64,000 nt of DNA from Terribium retamae. Lineage in GTDB: Bacteria > Pseudomonadota > Alphaproteobacteria > Rhizobiales > Rhizobiaceae. Position numbers and translations under genes: made by a program. This document shows, one piece after another, positions 28,608-37,847 of the stretch. Positions within the stretch are counted from its first letter, which is position 1, and each line of letters begins with the position of its first letter. The notes under the pieces are model-generated. The model saw only the letters and a list, made by a program, of their open reading frames with translations. It searched no databases and was not told the origin of the DNA. The stretch spans positions 53,934 to 117,933 of the forward strand of contig NZ_JAKREW010000015.1 of assembly GCF_022347545.1 (NCBI RefSeq). The letters are read 5' to 3'.

Positions 28608-30254
28608 ATGGCCGGGCAAGGCATGGGAAATCGTCAAAATGGCTGGCGGCCCACCCGACGATTGCTGCTCGGCGCGGCTGTGGTCGGCGGCGCCGTCTTG
28701 TGGGGCGGGAATACAGTAGCCCGGTTGATGCGCAGCCCTGCCTCGGTGAAGGACGCCGGGCGCATCCCGGACGTGGATGGCCACACGCTAGCTCTCAAGC
28801 CGCTGGACAACGTGCCGCCCCACAACGCCGGCCTGACCTGGCTGACCAAGGGCGGAACGGTGAACGACGCCAGCGGGCTTTCACGCACACCTGTCTACGG
28901 CATGGTCGAGGTCGGCAGCGAAAAGGATGTCGCGGAAGCGTTGAGTTTTGCGCGCGCCAACGGCCTGAAGGTTTCGATGGCTGCGGTACGGCATTCGATG
29001 GGCGGCCACGCCTTCGATGACAATGCGCTTGTCCTCGACATGCGCAAGTTCAACGCCGTTGCGGTCGATGCTGCGGCAAGGACAATGACCGTGCAGCCCG
29101 GAGCCACCTGGCATGACATCCAGAACATCCTGCATCCCCGTTTCGCGGTGAAGGCGATGCAGTCAACCGACATCTTTTCCGTCGGCGGCTCGTTGTCGGT
29201 CAACGCTCACGGCATGGACCATCAGGCCGGTTCGGTTGCCGGTTCGATCCGATCGCTGCGCGTCATGCTGGCCGATGGTTCGGTGCTGAACTGTTCGGCG
29301 TCGGAAAACACCGACCTGTTTCGTCATGTCGTGGGCGGATACGGGCTGTTCGGTGTGGTGCTGGAGGCAACGCTCGACATCGTCGACAATGCCGTCTACC
29401 GCACGACCCGCGAAATCATAAAATCGGAAGAATTCCCGCGGTTTTTCGAAGAGGTGCTGGAACCGAACCGCGAGATCGGGCTGTTCTACGGCCATCTGTC
29501 GACCGCGCCGGGAAATTTCCTGGAAGACATGATCGTCTATCGCTACGGAAAAGTGGCGGAGCAGCCGCCTGGCGATCAGCCACCGATCGGCGAACCTGGC
29601 GCAGTCGGCGTGAAGCGCCTGATCATGAACCTGGCGAAATGGGGTGGTCCGTTCCAGGAACTCAAATGGTTCACTGAAAAGACGCTGGAGCCGCGTTTCG
29701 AGAGCTGTACGGTGACGCGGACCGCGGCGATGGGTGAAGGCGAAGCCTGCCTGGTGACCCGCAACAATCCCATGCACGATTCCGTGCCGTATCTGTTCAA
29801 CGATCTGGTCGGCGAAACCGATATACTGCACGAGTATTTCGTGCCTCGCGCCGCCTACAATGCCTATGTCGCCGAGGTCCGAACGATTCTGCGCAACCAA
29901 CCCCTGCCGGTGTTGAACGCGTCGGTGCGGGTGGTTCACAAGGAGGATATCGCGCTGAACTATGCTCCGGCGCCCGCTTTCTCCCTGGTGCTCTACATCA
30001 ATCAGCCGACGACGGACGACGGCAACATACAGATGCGGCAATTGACGCGGGCACTGATCGACGCGACCATTCGCCATGGCGGCCGTTTCTTCCTGCCCTA
30101 CCAGTTGCATTACACCGGCACGCAGTTGCTGGCGTCCTATCCGGAACTGCCATTCTTCCTGGCGCGCAAGCGCAGCTACGATCCCGATGAGCTGTTTTCT
30201 TCGACCTTCTACCGGGCTTTGAAAGCACTCAGCCCTAACGCGACGGAGAGCTGA
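28608..30254 (+). CDS. Tat-type FAD-binding (PCMH) oxidoreductase
   Basis: The 548-residue flavoprotein begins with a twin-arginine signal (PTRRLLLGAAVVGGAVLWGG) and so is probably exported folded. The PCMH FAD domain follows: VYGMVEVGSEKDVAEALSFARANGLKVSMAAVRHSMGGHAF, then DIFSVGGSLSVNAHGMDHQAGSVAGSIRSLRVMLADG. The C-terminal half resembles sugar-lactone/alditol oxidases (RPLINTGR-type cap not evident). No strict His/Cys bicovalent FAD motif can be assigned; HSMGGHAF is the likely FAD site. GAGGGGGGCGAC precedes ATG 28608. The following exported protein gene starts one base after the stop, so the two are translationally coupled. The substrate is unknown. Confidence 0.85.
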   Translation: MAGQGMGNRQNGWRPTRRLLLGAAVVGGAVLWGGNTVARLMRSPASVKDAGRIPDVDGHTLALKPLDNVPPHNAGLTWLTKGGTVNDASGLSRTPVYGMVEVGSEKDVAEALSFARANGLKVSMAAVRHSMGGHAFDDNALVLDMRKFNAVAVDAAARTMTVQPGATWHDIQNILHPRFAVKAMQSTDIFSVGGSLSVNAHGMDHQAGSVAGSIRSLRVMLADGSVLNCSASENTDLFRHVVGGYGLFGVVLEATLDIVDNAVYRTTREIIKSEEFPRFFEEVLEPNREIGLFYGHLSTAPGNFLEDMIVYRYGKVAEQPPGDQPPIGEPGAVGVKRLIMNLAKWGGPFQELKWFTEKTLEPRFESCTVTRTAAMGEGEACLVTRNNPMHDSVPYLFNDLVGETDILHEYFVPRAAYNAYVAEVRTILRNQPLPVLNASVRVVHKEDIALNYAPAPAFSLVLYINQPTTDDGNIQMRQLTRALIDATIRHGGRFFLPYQLHYTGTQLLASYPELPFFLARKRSYDPDELFSSTFYRALKALSPNATES

Positions 30255-30255
30255 G

Positions 30256-30888
30256 ATGCGATACGGCATGACGATGGCAGTTTTCGTAGCTGTCACGTTT
30301 GTTTGCGCGCCGGCGGTTTCCGAAGACTTCAAGGCTTACAAGCTCACCATCGACGGCGTTTCCGTAGACATCGATACCGACGAAGACGCGACCGTGACCT
30401 TGCCGAATGGCGACAAGGCGAAGATCAGGCTGGAACGCAACGCATTCGCGACCTTCAGCAGCGACAGCTTCTCCTTCGTGCATCCGAGTGGGGTGACGGT
30501 GACGAAAACGAACCTCTCCAAAGGGATCGATCAGCATCTGATGGCTTCGGCGGTCGGCTCAATGGTGATCGTGCAGGAATATTCCGACATGAACCCGGTG
30601 ACGCTCAACCAGCTCATGCTTCAGGAGATCACCAAGGAATCGGTGCAAGCGGGTGGAAAGCTCAGCCAAAAAGCCGGCTCGCGAAAGCTCGCCGACGGCA
30701 AGGTGCTGCGTGGGTTGACGGCGACGGTGAAGACCCACGCCGATCGGGTTACCTATGAAGTGATGAGCTATGGAACAGCAAACCAGGGAGTGGTCGTCAT
30801 TACCAGCCTGGACGACGACAATGCCAAAGACGACAGGCCGATGATCGACAAGTTCTGGCAAAGCCTGAAGCTTCGCATGGGCGAGTAG
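30256..30888 (+). CDS. Exported protein of unknown function
   Basis: I do not recognise this family. The 210-residue product has a signal peptide (MRYGMTMAVFVAVTFVCAPAVS) and then a soluble, beta-rich, charged domain: ITIDGVSVDIDTDEDATVTLPNG-like, later MVIVQEYSDMNPVTLNQLMLQEITKESV and VTYEVMSYGTANQGVVVITSLDDDN. There is no cysteine in the mature part. It starts one base after the FAD oxidoreductase stop, so it is probably a partner or accessory of that exported enzyme. It is convergent with the next gene, only five bases apart. Confidence 0.75.
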   Translation: MRYGMTMAVFVAVTFVCAPAVSEDFKAYKLTIDGVSVDIDTDEDATVTLPNGDKAKIRLERNAFATFSSDSFSFVHPSGVTVTKTNLSKGIDQHLMASAVGSMVIVQEYSDMNPVTLNQLMLQEITKESVQAGGKLSQKAGSRKLADGKVLRGLTATVKTHADRVTYEVMSYGTANQGVVVITSLDDDNAKDDRPMIDKFWQSLKLRMGE

Positions 30889-30893
30889 GCGAT

Positions 30894-31391
30894 TTACCAC
30901 GCATCCTGCAGCTGCGCAGCAAGCCAGCCTGCGGAGCGTTTCACGACCATCGCGGTGCTTGAAAAAGTCCGGCCCAGCCTGGTCTTTACCAGTGTGTAGC
31001 CGCTTTCGGTCCGGTAGAGAATTGCGTCGCCGCCGACATCGGTTCCTTGGGTTTCCGCATTGACCTTGACGATCGGCATCGGGCGCGGAGCGATCGGAAT
31101 TTCCGGCCGGCGCAAGCCAAGTGCCGCGATTTCGTCGTCGAGAGGAGCCGAAGCGATCTGCGGTGGAAAGGTCGAAACGGCCATCGCGGTCTGCGGTTCT
31201 ACGGTGCGGCAGATGCCGGAAACCACTGGATAGCTGAAACCCTTTCCGTGGTGCAGCATCTGGTTTTTCATCGCAGCTTCACAATCGGCAAGGGTCGACC
31301 ATTTGGCCGGTGTTTCGCCGATATACTCACAAAGCCTGGCATCGCAGTCGCATCCCACGATGGTCATGGCGACAAGTGCGGTCTTGATCAC
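30894..31391 (-). CDS. Exported hypothetical protein
   Basis: The 165-residue product is unrecognised. GTG 31391 is chosen because GAGGGG lies seven bases upstream and gives MIKTALVAMTIVGCDCDARLCEYIGE, a short signal with possible lipobox TIVGC or a periplasmic Cys cluster (three Cys within eight residues). The rest is Pro-rich (PEIPIAPRPMPIV) with a C-terminal SGYTLVKTRLGRTFSSTAMVVKRSAGWLAAQLQDAW. A small exported protein of rhizobial type is the limit of what can be said. Confidence 0.65.
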   Translation of the reverse strand: MIKTALVAMTIVGCDCDARLCEYIGETPAKWSTLADCEAAMKNQMLHHGKGFSYPVVSGICRTVEPQTAMAVSTFPPQIASAPLDDEIAALGLRRPEIPIAPRPMPIVKVNAETQGTDVGGDAILYRTESGYTLVKTRLGRTFSSTAMVVKRSAGWLAAQLQDAW

Positions 31392-31478
31392 GTTTGAGCC
31401 CCTCGAAATCAGGGCCAAGATCGCTCAGCAACACGGCGGGATTTCGCTGCGATTGTGAAATCAGCGTGGCGAAAACCG

Positions 31479-32609
31479 TCAATAATCGTAGATATGTTCC
31501 AGTCTGGTCCCGCTCTTGATAAGGGCTGGAACGACTGCATGCAGCTTGCGGACCGCAACGATCAGACCGGTGCGACGTGATGCAGGCTCGGCCGGTAGCT
31601 GATAGGCGAACAGTTCGCGCGCGCCTTCGGGAACGGCAACCGGGCCGTTGGACAGAACCGTTGCCAGGATCTCATCATTGCCGCCGATCTCGACGAAGGA
31701 AACGCCCTTGTCGATCAGGCGTGGGATCATCTCCGTGAAGACCTGATAGCGTTTGGTGACGAAGACAGCGCCATCAGCGCCAAGATCGCGCTCCAGCAAG
31801 GTTTCCCGCTCACCGAGTGTTGCGTCGCCGACCGGTCCCACGGCCCAGACGTGAATGTCGAGCAGCGCGGGATCGGAGGTGGCGGCGAGCGCCTGTTTGA
31901 TCAAATCCGCATAACCCTGCTTGATGGTATCAGCGAGACCGAAGGCGAGCTTGCGCTCGTTTGGTCGGACCACGCCGTCACTGAGGGCTGGCTGGACGGC
32001 AAACAGAGCTGCTCGTTTTTCCGCATAGGGAAACTGATACCATGGCACCTGGTCGAGGAAGGCGGCATACTCTGCCGCCACCTTTGCCTGGTAGACGTCA
32101 GCTGCGGTGCGATGGCCGCCGACGGCTTCCGTAACGCGGCCGACCGTATTCTCGTAGGCCCATTGAATCGCGTGCTCGATCGTATGGCTGGTGCCGATGA
32201 CGGCCAGCATCTGATGGTTCTGCCAGTTGAACGGGTAGGCGGAGCTGGCGCGGATCACCATCGCATAGTCCTGCCAGAAGCGGCCGATATAGGACCAGTA
32301 TGGAAAGCCGCTCGGCGGATTGTCCTTCACATAGCCGGCATATTCACGCGCCGCATAGACGATCGCCCATTCCGGATAGGTAAGGAAGGTCGATTCCTCC
32401 GGCCGCTGGTAGCCTGGAATCTCGGCGCGCAGCTTGTCGGCCAGTTCCTTCCGCGGCGCGCCTTCGGCAATGCCGGGCAGGGGCGTCCTATCAAGTCCCG
32501 AGGTGGTGAGCCAGCCATAGGTCAGCCCGAGAACCGGGATGAGCAGGACGATCACGACCAGCCCGGCGATCGCCTTCAGGATGCGCTTCAGCCAACGCAG
32601 CACGAACAT
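31479..32609 (-). CDS. Membrane-anchored protein of unknown function
   Basis: This 376-residue product has one N-terminal membrane helix (IAGLVVIVLLIPVLGLTYGWLTTS, about 14-37) and a large outside or periplasmic domain. Notable stretches are FLTYPEWAIVYAAREYAGYVKD, PYWSYIGRFWQDYAMVIRA, GTSHTIEHAIQWAYENTVGR and KRYQVFTEMIPRLIDKGVSFVEIGGNDEIL. The aromatic-rich first half looks like a helical hydrophobic pocket. It begins four bases after the stop of an integral-membrane neighbour, so the pair is likely one operon and perhaps one complex. I do not assign a function. Confidence 0.7.
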   Translation of the reverse strand: MFVLRWLKRILKAIAGLVVIVLLIPVLGLTYGWLTTSGLDRTPLPGIAEGAPRKELADKLRAEIPGYQRPEESTFLTYPEWAIVYAAREYAGYVKDNPPSGFPYWSYIGRFWQDYAMVIRASSAYPFNWQNHQMLAVIGTSHTIEHAIQWAYENTVGRVTEAVGGHRTAADVYQAKVAAEYAAFLDQVPWYQFPYAEKRAALFAVQPALSDGVVRPNERKLAFGLADTIKQGYADLIKQALAATSDPALLDIHVWAVGPVGDATLGERETLLERDLGADGAVFVTKRYQVFTEMIPRLIDKGVSFVEIGGNDEILATVLSNGPVAVPEGARELFAYQLPAEPASRRTGLIVAVRKLHAVVPALIKSGTRLEHIYDY

Positions 32610-32612
32610 GGC

Positions 32613-33047
32613 TTAGGCCGTCGCGAAGTGGTCGTGTACGCGTTTGGCAAGCCTGAAGCCGATATAGACGGCAATGCCGCCGATCAGGAGATGCGGAAGA
32701 TTGGCGAAGAAACGCGCCGGGAGTTCGATGTCGTTGAAGGAGCGGAAGCCGTTGAGGAAGATACCGCCGTCGAGGCAGCCCGATCCGGTGACAAGGCCAA
32801 GGACGCCGTCGAACAGGTAAACCGAGCCGAACAGCTTGAAATAGAACACCGACTGGCGATGCGAGATAAAGGCAGCGATCGCAGCCCAGACGCCGGAGAA
32901 GGCGTGTAGCAGATCGTCGTACCACTGCAGCGAGAAGAGGCCGAAAAGATAGCCGTTGGCGTCGTTGAAGGCAGGAACATAGCCGATGGCGACGACGACG
33001 AAGAACAATACGGCATAAGCCACGGCAAGCTTTTGGATCAGCGTCAT
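32613..33047 (-). CDS. Four-helix membrane protein (DUF4383-like)
   Basis: The 144-residue protein has four hydrophobic helices (LAVAYAVLFFVVVAIGYVP, YDDLLHAFSGVWAAIAAFI, SVFYFKLFGSVYLFDGVLGLVTG, LPHLLIGGIAVYIGFRLA). An LHAFSGVWA motif and a charged tail RVHDHFATA follow. The layout fits DUF4383-type proteins, function unknown. GAGGGAC precedes ATG 33047. It is the promoter-proximal member of a two-gene unit with the anchored protein at 31479-32609. Confidence 0.75.
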   Translation of the reverse strand: MTLIQKLAVAYAVLFFVVVAIGYVPAFNDANGYLFGLFSLQWYDDLLHAFSGVWAAIAAFISHRQSVFYFKLFGSVYLFDGVLGLVTGSGCLDGGIFLNGFRSFNDIELPARFFANLPHLLIGGIAVYIGFRLAKRVHDHFATA

Positions 33048-33776
33048 GGAAGGTCCCTCTCCTCGAATGACGGGGGGACGATAACCGATTCCGTTCCTAT
33101 GTGCAGCCTGGCCGGTCCGGGCCCCCAACGGCCACCCGAAGCTTCTGGGTTCTGGAGGTAGTGCATGTGAAGCGGCCGAGAAACAGTTGGCGCCGGGATT
33201 TCTCCCAGCGCCTCCCTGTCAGACCAGGACCAGTCAGCGGCGGCAATTTCCGAAGGACATTGCACCTGCTGGCCTTGATTTTGACGACCCGTCAGTCCGC
33301 TTCCCCGAAAGGCTGCGTCCATTCCGGATCACGCCGGCCCCCGACCCTTGCGGGTTTCGGTCGACGTGCCATCGAAGGTCTTTCCCGGCCTTCATGGCTC
33401 GCATCGGTCCGCCGTTGGCGTTCGCACGCTTTCCGCGGCCCCGCACATCGCGGCTCTCGATCTGGCAACAAGCAAGCCCGTTGCTGATCTGCGCGGTGCA
33501 GGCCTCAGGAGTTCCGCGTGGTTGCCGTTGTCTTTCGACCGTTCAATCCGTGGCCGCCTGAGATGACTTAACCATACGCCCGAATACCGGCATTCGAAAC
33601 CGCTGGCGGCCTGTGAATATCGGGGTTATCGGGAATAACCTGTGGTAAAAGGGGACTTTTCGGGTAAACGGAACGGTTTTGCCCAAACCACGCATCGCGT
33701 GCAACCTGCTCGGCCCGTGCCGAGTTTTGGGTAAGGCGTTTCCAGACAGGTAAGACCACCGCAAGGGGAGGAGCGG
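33048..33776. other. Longest protein-free region (729 bases)
   Basis: No open frame here looks coding: the best frames (33101-33487 rightward, 33543 onward leftward) are Arg/Ser/Pro-rich shadows, the second being the antisense of the lipid kinase gene. I find no clear hairpin with a T-run, tRNA or repeat. Two promoters must lie at the ends. Confidence 0.4.
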
Positions 33777-34715
33777 TTGAAGGTCGGCATCATTCTCAAT
33801 CCCGTTGCCGGCGATGGCCGGCTGATACGCGACTGGCCAGATGTTGCCGTCGCGCTCAAGCAGCATCTCGGACGCTTCGAATTGCGCGAGACGCAGGCCG
33901 AGGGAGACGCGGAGCGTCTGGCGATCGAATTCGCGGCCGAGGGATATGATCTGGTCATTGCCGCCGGCGGTGACGGCACGGCCTCCGAAACTGCCGATGG
34001 TCTGCTGCAGGCGACAAGAGAGGGGCATGACCGCCCCGCGCTCGGCCTGCTGCCATGCGGTACCGGAACGGATTTCGCCCGCGGGCTCGGTCTCCCGGAC
34101 GACATCGATTCGGTCGTCGAGCGGATCGCTGGTTCCGGCATGCGGCTGATCGATGTCGGGCGCATTTCCTACATTGACGATCATGGCGCTCTGGCCAGCC
34201 GCCATTTCATCAATATCGCCAGCCTCGGCCTGTCCGGTCATGTCGACCGAGCGGTGAATGCGGACAAGCGCAAGGGACGTATTCCGGCAAAGGCTCTGTT
34301 CTTGTGGCGGACGGTCACCGAGTTTTTCAACTATCGCTTCGATGACGTCGTGGTCACGATCGACGATGGTGAACCGATCATGGGGCGTGTCGCCTTGGTG
34401 GCAATAGCCAACGGCCCTTTCTTCGGTGGCGGCATGATGATTGCGCCGGACGCCTCGCTGGATGACGGGCAGTTCGACATCGTTATCCTTCGTGCGGCCG
34501 GCAAGGTTGCGCTCATGCGCGATATCCATCTGCTCTACAGCGGCCAGCATCGCAATCATCCGGCAGTTACCATTCTGCGCGGCAGCAAGGTTCTGGTCGA
34601 GCCGGCAAGCGGCGCATTCGAAAACAGTGCATTGGTTGATATAGATGGCGAAGCGCCGGGCCGTGTCCCGGCAGAGTTTGTGGTCGTACCTGGCGCCCTG
34701 AAACTGAAGTGCTGA
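33777..34715 (+). CDS. Diacylglycerol kinase-family lipid kinase
   Basis: The 312-residue protein is a DAGK-catalytic-domain lipid kinase (YegS/DgkB-like). ILNPVAGDG is the first strand-turn, and the nucleotide motif AAGGDGTASE is at about residue 63. GLLPCGTGTDFARGLGLPD follows, then the second domain with FINIASLGLSGHV and the metal-associated ANGPFFGGGMMIAPDASLDDGQFDIVIL. It phosphorylates a membrane lipid such as diacylglycerol or a related alcohol. The start is TTG 33777 behind GGGGAGGAGCGG; no ATG preserves the first strand. Confidence 0.92.
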   Translation: MKVGIILNPVAGDGRLIRDWPDVAVALKQHLGRFELRETQAEGDAERLAIEFAAEGYDLVIAAGGDGTASETADGLLQATREGHDRPALGLLPCGTGTDFARGLGLPDDIDSVVERIAGSGMRLIDVGRISYIDDHGALASRHFINIASLGLSGHVDRAVNADKRKGRIPAKALFLWRTVTEFFNYRFDDVVVTIDDGEPIMGRVALVAIANGPFFGGGMMIAPDASLDDGQFDIVILRAAGKVALMRDIHLLYSGQHRNHPAVTILRGSKVLVEPASGAFENSALVDIDGEAPGRVPAEFVVVPGALKLKC

Positions 34716-34771
34716 TTCAAACACTTCCTGTCGTGAATGGGCAATTTGCGGAACCGATTCCGAAGATCTCG

Positions 34772-34799
34772 ACAACCCGATGAAACGGTTGGGTTTTTA
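34772..34799 (+). terminator. Weak terminator between convergent genes
   Basis: CAACC faces GGTTG around an approximately 10-base loop, followed by GGTTTTT. It lies about 60 bases after the lipid kinase stop. Confidence 0.4.
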
Positions 34800-34817
34800 T
34801 AAGGACTTTCCTTTTCC

Positions 34818-36029
34818 CTAGGGGAACAATGGGTCCGGCGCCATCTCCAGGTGCAACTGCTTGCCGTTCCATGGATGTGCTTCGCAGACCGCTTCGTCGA
34901 GTTCGACGCCGAGGCCAGGTTCTTTCGACGGAATGACCCAGCCATCCTGCCATTCGATCTTCTTCTTGAGCAAGGTGGCGTGGAAGCCGTCCCATTGCTT
35001 CAGGGATTCCAGGATGAGGAAGTTCGGCAACGTCGCGGCGAGCTGGATATTGGCAGCGCCGACGATCGGCCCGCAATAACAGTGCGGTGCGATCTGAATA
35101 TGATAGGCCTCTGCCATCGCCGCGATCTTCTTGGTTTCGAGGATGCCTCCGGAGCGGCCGAGGTCGGGCTGCAGGATGGTGGCTGCACGGTTCTCGATGA
35201 CACGGGCGAATTCGAACTTGGTGGTCAGCCGCTCGCCTGTAGCGATCGGGATCGAGGTACCACGCGCTACCTGCGCCATGACTTCCGGCATGTCGGGCGG
35301 CACTGGTTCCTCGAACCACAGGGGGTCATAAGGCTCGATGGCACGGGCCATGCGCAACGCTCCGGAAGCGGTGAACTGGCCATGTGTGCCGAACAGGATG
35401 TCGGCCCTGGTGCCGACGGCCTCGCGGATTGCCTTGATCATCCGGGCTGAGAGGTCGATGTCGAGGAGGCGCGGCTGATGGCCATCAAAGGCGGTGTAAG
35501 GGCCCGCCGGGTCGAGCTTCACTGCATTGAAGCCCTGCTCGACATAGTGGGTCGCGCATTCAGCGGCGAGATCGGGATCGTTGTAGACGTTGCGCCCACG
35601 TGCATCCTCTGAATGGACGCTGCCCTCATGCGGGTAGAGATAGGTGTAGGAGCGCAGCTTCTCATGCACCTGGCCACCCAGCAGCTTGTAGACCGGTTTG
35701 TCGGCCTCCTTGCCGATGATGTCCCAACAGGCCATTTCGAGTGCCGAGAAACAACCCATGCCGGATACGTCTGGGCGCTGGGTAAAACCCGACGAATAGC
35801 AACGCCGGAAGAAATTCTCGATATCGTGCGGATCGCGGCCGACCAGATAGCGTTCGGCCATGTCTTCGATCATGCGCGCCGTGACATGCGCGGAGAAGGT
35901 TGCATTGTAGGCCTCGCCATAGCCGACCACATTGGAGTCGGTTATCAGTCTGACGAAGATGAAATATTTGCCGCCGATGCCGGGTGGTGGATTGCCGACG
36001 ACCCAGGTTTTTACGTCGGTGATTTTCAT
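34818..36029 (-). CDS. Enolase-superfamily (mandelate racemase/MLE) sugar-acid dehydratase-like protein
   Basis: The 403-residue enzyme has the enolase-superfamily cap plus barrel. Barrel motifs are AVKLDPAGP (KxD in place of KxK), FGTHGQFT, LWFEEPVPPD, IPIATGERLTT and ILQPDLGRSGGI, ending APHCYCGPIVGAANIQLAA. The FGTHGQ turn replacing DxN and the APHCY histidine resemble acid-sugar dehydratases of the galactonate/gluconate dehydratase branch. It would abstract a proton alpha to a carboxylate. It overlaps the GMC gene by ATGA, so both are one unit. No transporter or regulator gene is adjacent. Confidence 0.88.
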   Translation of the reverse strand: MKITDVKTWVVGNPPPGIGGKYFIFVRLITDSNVVGYGEAYNATFSAHVTARMIEDMAERYLVGRDPHDIENFFRRCYSSGFTQRPDVSGMGCFSALEMACWDIIGKEADKPVYKLLGGQVHEKLRSYTYLYPHEGSVHSEDARGRNVYNDPDLAAECATHYVEQGFNAVKLDPAGPYTAFDGHQPRLLDIDLSARMIKAIREAVGTRADILFGTHGQFTASGALRMARAIEPYDPLWFEEPVPPDMPEVMAQVARGTSIPIATGERLTTKFEFARVIENRAATILQPDLGRSGGILETKKIAAMAEAYHIQIAPHCYCGPIVGAANIQLAATLPNFLILESLKQWDGFHATLLKKKIEWQDGWVIPSKEPGLGVELDEAVCEAHPWNGKQLHLEMAPDPLFP

Positions 36030-37642
36030 CGATTGTCCTCCAGAACCATTTCAGCGCCCTTCCATCCCGTCATGATAGAGGCGGCGTTGGTGTTGCCGGC
36101 GATGTTGTCAGGAAAGATCGACGCGTCGATGACGCGCAGACCCGAGAGACCGTGGACCTTCAGGCGGGGATCGACCACGGCCCGCGCTGGGTCGGGGCCC
36201 ATGCGACAGGTCGATACAGGATGGTAGACCGTGCCGGAGCGTTTCCTGAAATCCTGAATCAGATCGGCATCGGAAGTGATTGAAGGACCAGGCAAAACTT
36301 CCTCTGCAATGACATCGGCGAGCGCAGGTTGAGCCGCGATGCGACGCAGGAATTTCACCGCATCGAGCATTTCCGACACATCCTCGTTGGTCGAGAAGGC
36401 GTTGGGCGTGATCCTCGGATGATCCTGCGGATCTTTCGAGCGGATCATGATTTCGCCGCGGCTGGATGGGCGGCAGTTCGAAAGGCCGATGGAAAAGCCG
36501 GGCCACGGATCCGGTGAGAGGATCGGACGCTCGCCGAGTTTTGGCAGCACGGTGGAAAAGGCCTGGAAATAGAGTTGCATGTTGGGCCGGGCTTGGCCGG
36601 GATCGGTGCGGAAGAAGCCGCCGCCCTGGTTCATCGACATCGACAGCGGTCCGGAGCGCAGGACGAGATAATGCATGCCAACCAGCAGTTTACCCCACCA
36701 CGGCCGCAGGATCTGATTGAGGGTTGGCCATTTGGCCTTCCAGGTATAGTTGATGCCTTGATGGTCCTGCAGGTTGCGACCGACGTTTTCCGACTGTTGC
36801 ACAAGCGGAATGCCAAGGTTGGACAACAGACCGGCTGGGCCTATCCCGGAGAGCTGAAGAAGCTGAGGTGAGTTGATCGAGCCGCCGGACACGATCACTT
36901 CCCGGCCGGCGCGTGCGGTTCTGGTTTCGCCGTTCCGGACGTATTCGATGCCGACCGCGCGCTTGCCATCGAAGAGAATTTTTGTCGCCAGCGCATTTGT
37001 TTCGACACGGACGTTGGCGCGGTTCATGGCGGGGCGAAGGAAGGCACGTGCGGCCGACATGCGGCGGCCGTTCTTAGTGGTGATCTGATAGATGCCGGCG
37101 CCTTCCTGATTTGCGCCGTTGAAGTCGTTGTTGGTGGACAGGCCGGCCTGCTCGGCGGCCTTCAGATAGCGGGTCGTCAACCGGTGGATTCGCGCGCGGT
37201 TGTCGGTGACGTGAATCGGCCCGCCACGACCACGCCATTCATCAGCACCGGCCTCGTTGTCTTCGATGGCCTTGAAGATTGGCAGGACGTCGTCATAACC
37301 CCAGCCTGGATTGCCGGCGGCTGCCCAGGCGTCAAAGTCCTCGCGCGCCCCGCGGATCCAGACCATCGCGTTGATGGAACTCGATCCACCCAGGATTTTG
37401 CCGCGCGGCCAATGATCGGCATTGCCGGCAAGACCAGGATCGGGCTCTGTCCTGTAATTCCAGTTGACGGCGGGATCGAAAAAGGTCTTGCCGTAGCCCA
37501 ACGGCATCTGGACGAAGAAGCGATTGTCACTGCCGCCGGCCTCCAGGACGAGTACGGAAAAACGTCCTGATGCCGAAAGCTTCTCCGCCACAACCGAACC
37601 GGCGGAACCGGATCCGACAATGATAAAATCATAGGTCTGCAT
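36026..37642 (-). CDS. GMC-family oxidoreductase (choline dehydrogenase-like)
   Basis: The 538-residue FAD enzyme begins with the dinucleotide fold DFIIVGSGSAGSVVAEKLS and has GMC signature 1 (GKILGGSSSINAMVWIRG) and signature 2 (GSINSPQLLQLSGIGP). The active-site His lies in TVYHPVSTCRMG, with the C-terminal NTNAASIMTGWKGAE Asn/His region. These enzymes oxidise primary or secondary alcohols, and choline is only one possibility. Its stop overlaps the start of the enolase-family gene, suggesting oxidation of a polyol or sugar followed by dehydration of the resulting acid. Confidence 0.93.
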   Translation of the reverse strand: MQTYDFIIVGSGSAGSVVAEKLSASGRFSVLVLEAGGSDNRFFVQMPLGYGKTFFDPAVNWNYRTEPDPGLAGNADHWPRGKILGGSSSINAMVWIRGAREDFDAWAAAGNPGWGYDDVLPIFKAIEDNEAGADEWRGRGGPIHVTDNRARIHRLTTRYLKAAEQAGLSTNNDFNGANQEGAGIYQITTKNGRRMSAARAFLRPAMNRANVRVETNALATKILFDGKRAVGIEYVRNGETRTARAGREVIVSGGSINSPQLLQLSGIGPAGLLSNLGIPLVQQSENVGRNLQDHQGINYTWKAKWPTLNQILRPWWGKLLVGMHYLVLRSGPLSMSMNQGGGFFRTDPGQARPNMQLYFQAFSTVLPKLGERPILSPDPWPGFSIGLSNCRPSSRGEIMIRSKDPQDHPRITPNAFSTNEDVSEMLDAVKFLRRIAAQPALADVIAEEVLPGPSITSDADLIQDFRKRSGTVYHPVSTCRMGPDPARAVVDPRLKVHGLSGLRVIDASIFPDNIAGNTNAASIMTGWKGAEMVLEDNR

Positions 37643-37847
37643 GGTGATTGGCGGCGCTCGGTCTGCTTTTCGGCAAGACTAGCTGTCGCATTCGTCGCTA
37701 TCACCGGCACTTCCGGCATGCGGTGTGAGAAAAACGACTGAAATACGGGTGCCATTTGCGGCAAGGACGATATGCCCGTTCGTCAGCGTTGACGCTTTTC
37801 AGTTGCGCGGTTACGGCATCATGACATTCGGCATGAAGGATTTTCGC

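Noticed and set aside
33101..33487. Possible small gene in the 729-base gap
   Set aside because: Arg/Ser-rich, no ribosome site, no hydrophobic or domain pattern.
33543..34775. 410-codon leftward frame opposite the lipid kinase
   Set aside because: The lipid kinase motifs are unambiguous on the other strand; this frame shows no motif.
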